Positions 5,780-7,683 of a stretch of DNA of 7,683 bases are shown piece after piece. The stretch is from Bacteroidales bacterium (lineage in GTDB: Bacteria; Bacteroidota; Bacteroidia; Bacteroidales; UBA932), in NCBI GenBank assembly GCA_017551215.1, contig JAFZMA010000058.1, positions 1 through 7,683 on the forward strand, read 5' to 3'. Below the pieces are notes generated by a model. It saw nothing but the letters and a program-made list of their open reading frames with translations, was not told the origin of the DNA and did not search any database. Each line of letters begins with the position of its first letter. The stretch's first letter is position 1. A program made the position numbers and the translations under genes.

Positions 5780-7144
5780 ATGGCAAGCATTCATAAAAAA
5801 GGCCTCAAATTCTGGATCAGCATTGTTTGCCTGGGCTGTGCTGTTTTCCTCAGCGATGGAAAAGCTGTTGCGGGGGAAAGGGTTATTTACCACGTTGTGA
5901 CCACAGTGTGCGAGAATTCCTCCAACGCCGTGACAGTCAACTACCATTGCGCCAACCCTTCTAGCTATGTGCTTTACACAAAAGCATCTGACAAACTTTT
6001 TGGAGATGCGGAGAAAGTGGAGCCAGCCTGCACCTTGTGGAGTACCAGAGGAATTGAGAAAACCGCAAAGGAAACATCTTTTTACACACAGGAGCGCTAT
6101 GTCTGCATCGCTGAGCTTTCAGGCCTTGAGCCAGACACAAAATACATATACAAGATAGTTTCCGAAGGTTTTGAGTCCATGGTTTATTCCTTTGTAACTG
6201 CCGGTAAAAGAGGCAAATGGAACTTTGTTGCCTTTACAGATTTCCAGCACCGCAGGAACAGTGAGACCCTTCCGCTCATAAAGAGCATGAAAGAAATAGC
6301 GCATCCCGCACTGGTTATATGCAGCGGAGATATGGTGGATGTGGCCGGCAAGGAAGACGGATGGGACTGGATTCTGGACAATGACATCTTCTGCGATTTT
6401 GTGTATGCAGCCTCTCCGGGAGACCACGAATACTGGGCGGATGACAGCGGCAGGAAGTATCCGCAGTACGACAAGGCGCATACCTTCAACCACCTGTTCA
6501 AATTCCCGGGGAATGGTGCGCCTATGAGCATGAACACCACCTACTGGTTCCGCTACAACAATGTGCTTTTTGTGGCTCTGGACATGAACAATTCCAATGT
6601 GGCAACAGGACCTAGATTCGAGGATCAGGTGAAATGGTTTGAAAAGACTCTTGACTCTCTAAAGGGCACATACCAGTATCTTGTTGTCTATGAGCACAAA
6701 TCAATTTACGGCTCAAGCAAGATTGATGCTGTGGTGGCAGCCAGACTCAGGCCTCAGTGGGCTCCGGTTTTCAAGAAATACGGTGTGGATCTTGTTCTGA
6801 GCGGACACGACCATATCTACTCCAGAACCAGCCAGATAGACGGCACATACTACCTGGATATGGGATCCAGCGGAGACAAGAGAAGAGCTCTTGATGAATC
6901 TGTTGCCCAGGGAGACGGAATCCACGAGAAAGTCCTGGACCTCAAGGGTGATGCCCTGTGCTGCGGGAGTAACATCAAGGTAAGCAGCCGGAAGATGAAG
7001 ATTACCGTATATAACCAGTATAAACAAGTTGTGGATTCATTCACAATAAAGGCCAAAAGAAAAAGCTCTCAGCGGGATAATCGCAGAGAGCAGCCTTTCT
7101 ATCCAAGCACCTTTGTGGGAGGGGGCGCCGGTATAAACTTCTAG
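5780..7144 (+). CDS. Secreted purple-acid-phosphatase-like metallophosphoesterase
   Basis: A 454-residue exported enzyme. The signal peptide has K6, K7 and K10, a hydrophobic core at 11-24, and a likely cleavage after AVA (29-31). Residues about 34-142 form the fibronectin-III-like N-terminal domain of purple acid phosphatases, ending in LSGLEPDTKYIYKI and FVTA. The calcineurin-like catalytic domain follows, about 147-360, with TDFQH (D154, H157), SGDMVD (D184), PGDHE (214-217), YEH (H306) and SGHDH (H343, H345). These are the dimetal-site blocks of the family, with two deviations: the usual GNHE is GDHE, so the metal-ligand Asn is Asp215, and the GDxxY tyrosine is D187. The mature part has eight cysteines. 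The tail after about 425 is basic, then ends FVGGGAGINF; part of it is encoded by a terminator of the opposite strand. The substrate is unknown: phosphomonoester or phosphodiester hydrolysis is expected if active. Confidence 0.9.
   Translation: MASIHKKGLKFWISIVCLGCAVFLSDGKAVAGERVIYHVVTTVCENSSNAVTVNYHCANPSSYVLYTKASDKLFGDAEKVEPACTLWSTRGIEKTAKETSFYTQERYVCIAELSGLEPDTKYIYKIVSEGFESMVYSFVTAGKRGKWNFVAFTDFQHRRNSETLPLIKSMKEIAHPALVICSGDMVDVAGKEDGWDWILDNDIFCDFVYAASPGDHEYWADDSGRKYPQYDKAHTFNHLFKFPGNGAPMSMNTTYWFRYNNVLFVALDMNNSNVATGPRFEDQVKWFEKTLDSLKGTYQYLVVYEHKSIYGSSKIDAVVAARLRPQWAPVFKKYGVDLVLSGHDHIYSRTSQIDGTYYLDMGSSGDKRRALDESVAQGDGIHEKVLDLKGDALCCGSNIKVSSRKMKITVYNQYKQVVDSFTIKAKRKSSQRDNRREQPFYPSTFVGGGAGINF
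7055..7091 (-). terminator. Intrinsic terminator of the convergent minus-strand gene, inside phosphatase CDS
   Basis: On the minus strand the arm GCTCTC pairs with GAGAGC (plus positions 7086-7091 and 7065-7070). An A/A mismatch follows, then GCG/CGC, with a seven-base loop. The stem runs straight into TTTTTCTTTT (plus positions 7055-7064). A hairpin followed by a T-tract is the standard Rho-independent form, and only this strand has the T-tract. It begins 57 bases after the stop codon of the minus-strand gene ending at 7148. The same bases encode about residues 426-438 of the phosphatase. Confidence 0.75.
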
Positions 7145-7147
7145 ACC

Positions 7148-7683
7148 TTACTTTGCCGGATGGAAATACATTCCGTCCCACTCGAAGAGGACTTCCTTGT
7201 GGGTTGATGGAGTGTTGATTATGGCCTTAAGAGTCTTGCCTGTCCTTGGAAGGGCAAATGTAATGACAGGGCGCTCGTCTATGAACTTGTGATACTCCTC
7301 CTCTGTCATGTTTTTCCTCTTGCCGTTCAGTTCCGCAAAATAAGTCTTGTTATCTGCATCATAACCGCTTATCTCGCTCTCCCTTCCGGTCTTCACTACT
7401 ATTCCTATATCTTCTCCTGTGTTGGAAACCATAGTCATACGGCGCTTGGCGTTATTGTACACATAGAAAGAAATTCCGCAATACTGGCCTTCAATCCACC
7501 TTCCGTCAGACCAAAGATCGTTTGAGAAAGCCACAAGCTTGTGCTTTCCGTCCGAGCAGTTCCAGTAACAGATTTCTGTTTTGCTGTAACTCTTTGAATA
7601 ACTGTCGTCTGTATGATCCTTGAAACAGACATAGCCGTTGCGGATATCCACAATAACGGTATCTCCCTTTTCCTGAGGCTTTC
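7148..7683 (-). CDS. Hypothetical protein, 5' end outside window
   Basis: The frame is open from the right window edge to a TAA at 7150-7148, giving 177 visible residues. A GTG at 7651 could be taken as a start, but in-frame coding sequence (KPQEKGDTVIV) continues upstream to the edge, so the true start is outside. I do not recognise the family. The fragment looks beta-rich, with alternating aromatic and polar segments (GYVCFKDHTDD, EICYWNCSDGKHKLVAF, WIEGQYCGISFYVYNN), and a charged stretch KNMTEEEYHKFIDERP. It ends in FEWDGMYFHPAK. This style is common in exported Bacteroidota proteins, but the N-terminus that would show a signal is missing. It converges on the phosphatase gene with three bases between the stops, and a good terminator for it lies just beyond. 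Confidence 0.8.
   Translation of the reverse strand, partial: KPQEKGDTVIVDIRNGYVCFKDHTDDSYSKSYSKTEICYWNCSDGKHKLVAFSNDLWSDGRWIEGQYCGISFYVYNNAKRRMTMVSNTGEDIGIVVKTGRESEISGYDADNKTYFAELNGKRKNMTEEEYHKFIDERPVITFALPRTGKTLKAIINTPSTHKEVLFEWDGMYFHPAK

Noticed and set aside
5819..5841. Lipobox for the phosphatase at Cys17 or Cys20
   Set aside because: Position -3 to Cys20 is Cys and the context of Cys17 is Ser-Ile-Val, neither fitting a lipobox. The AVA site at 29-31 fits signal peptidase I better.
7236..7257. Possible plus-strand terminator hairpin TTGCC...GGCAA after the phosphatase
   Set aside because: The inner stem would leave a two-base loop, the pairing is interrupted, and no T-tract follows.
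7148..7651. GTG at 7651 as the true start of the minus-strand hypothetical gene
   Set aside because: The frame continues open and protein-like to the window edge, so this is an internal valine codon of a truncated gene.

Overview
The window reads as a chromosomal segment of a Bacteroidota (probably Bacteroidales) bacterium. The evidence is two matches to the Bacteroidota -7 promoter element TAnnTTTG in the only sizeable intergenic gap, AT-rich leaders without strong Shine-Dalgarno sequences, and protein types whose wording resembles Bacteroidales homologues (MsrA, a BtuF/TroA-type lipoprotein, a secreted TPR protein, a secreted purple-acid-phosphatase-like enzyme). The genus cannot be fixed from sequence alone. 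No RNA genes, CRISPR arrays, insertion sequences or phage genes were seen, and no gene-free stretch exceeds about 100 bases.

Layout. Positions 1-4223 hold a four-gene minus-strand operon, read right to left: ackA (acetate kinase), ptb-type phosphate acyltransferase, a lipoprotein substrate-binding protein of a metal/cobalamin/haem-type ABC importer, and a YhiN/HI0933-family flavoprotein cut by the left window edge. Gaps are 21, 4 and 1 bases. Positions 4224-4326 are a divergent promoter region with a -7 box on each strand and a perfect 7+7 inverted repeat. Positions 4327-7144 hold a three-gene plus-strand operon with 2-base gaps: msrA, a secreted TPR protein and a secreted metallophosphoesterase. 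Positions 7148-7683 hold the 3' part of a convergent minus-strand gene of unknown function. Its likely intrinsic terminator lies inside the phosphatase coding sequence.

How the genes work together. AckA and the Ptb-type enzyme form an acyl-CoA -> acyl-phosphate -> acid + ATP module. The pairing is notable because the kinase is acetate-kinase type while the transferase is phosphate-butyryltransferase type. The downstream binding protein and flavoprotein appear co-transcribed, but no permease or ATPase is visible. On the other side MsrA repairs oxidised methionine, while its two partners are predicted to be exported, so the functional link is not obvious.

Nothing in the window is clearly a new defence or mobile system. 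The best leads are the hybrid AckA-Ptb pair, the shared divergent control region with its palindrome, the GDHE-for-GNHE metal-ligand change in the phosphatase, and the terminator embedded in a coding region.
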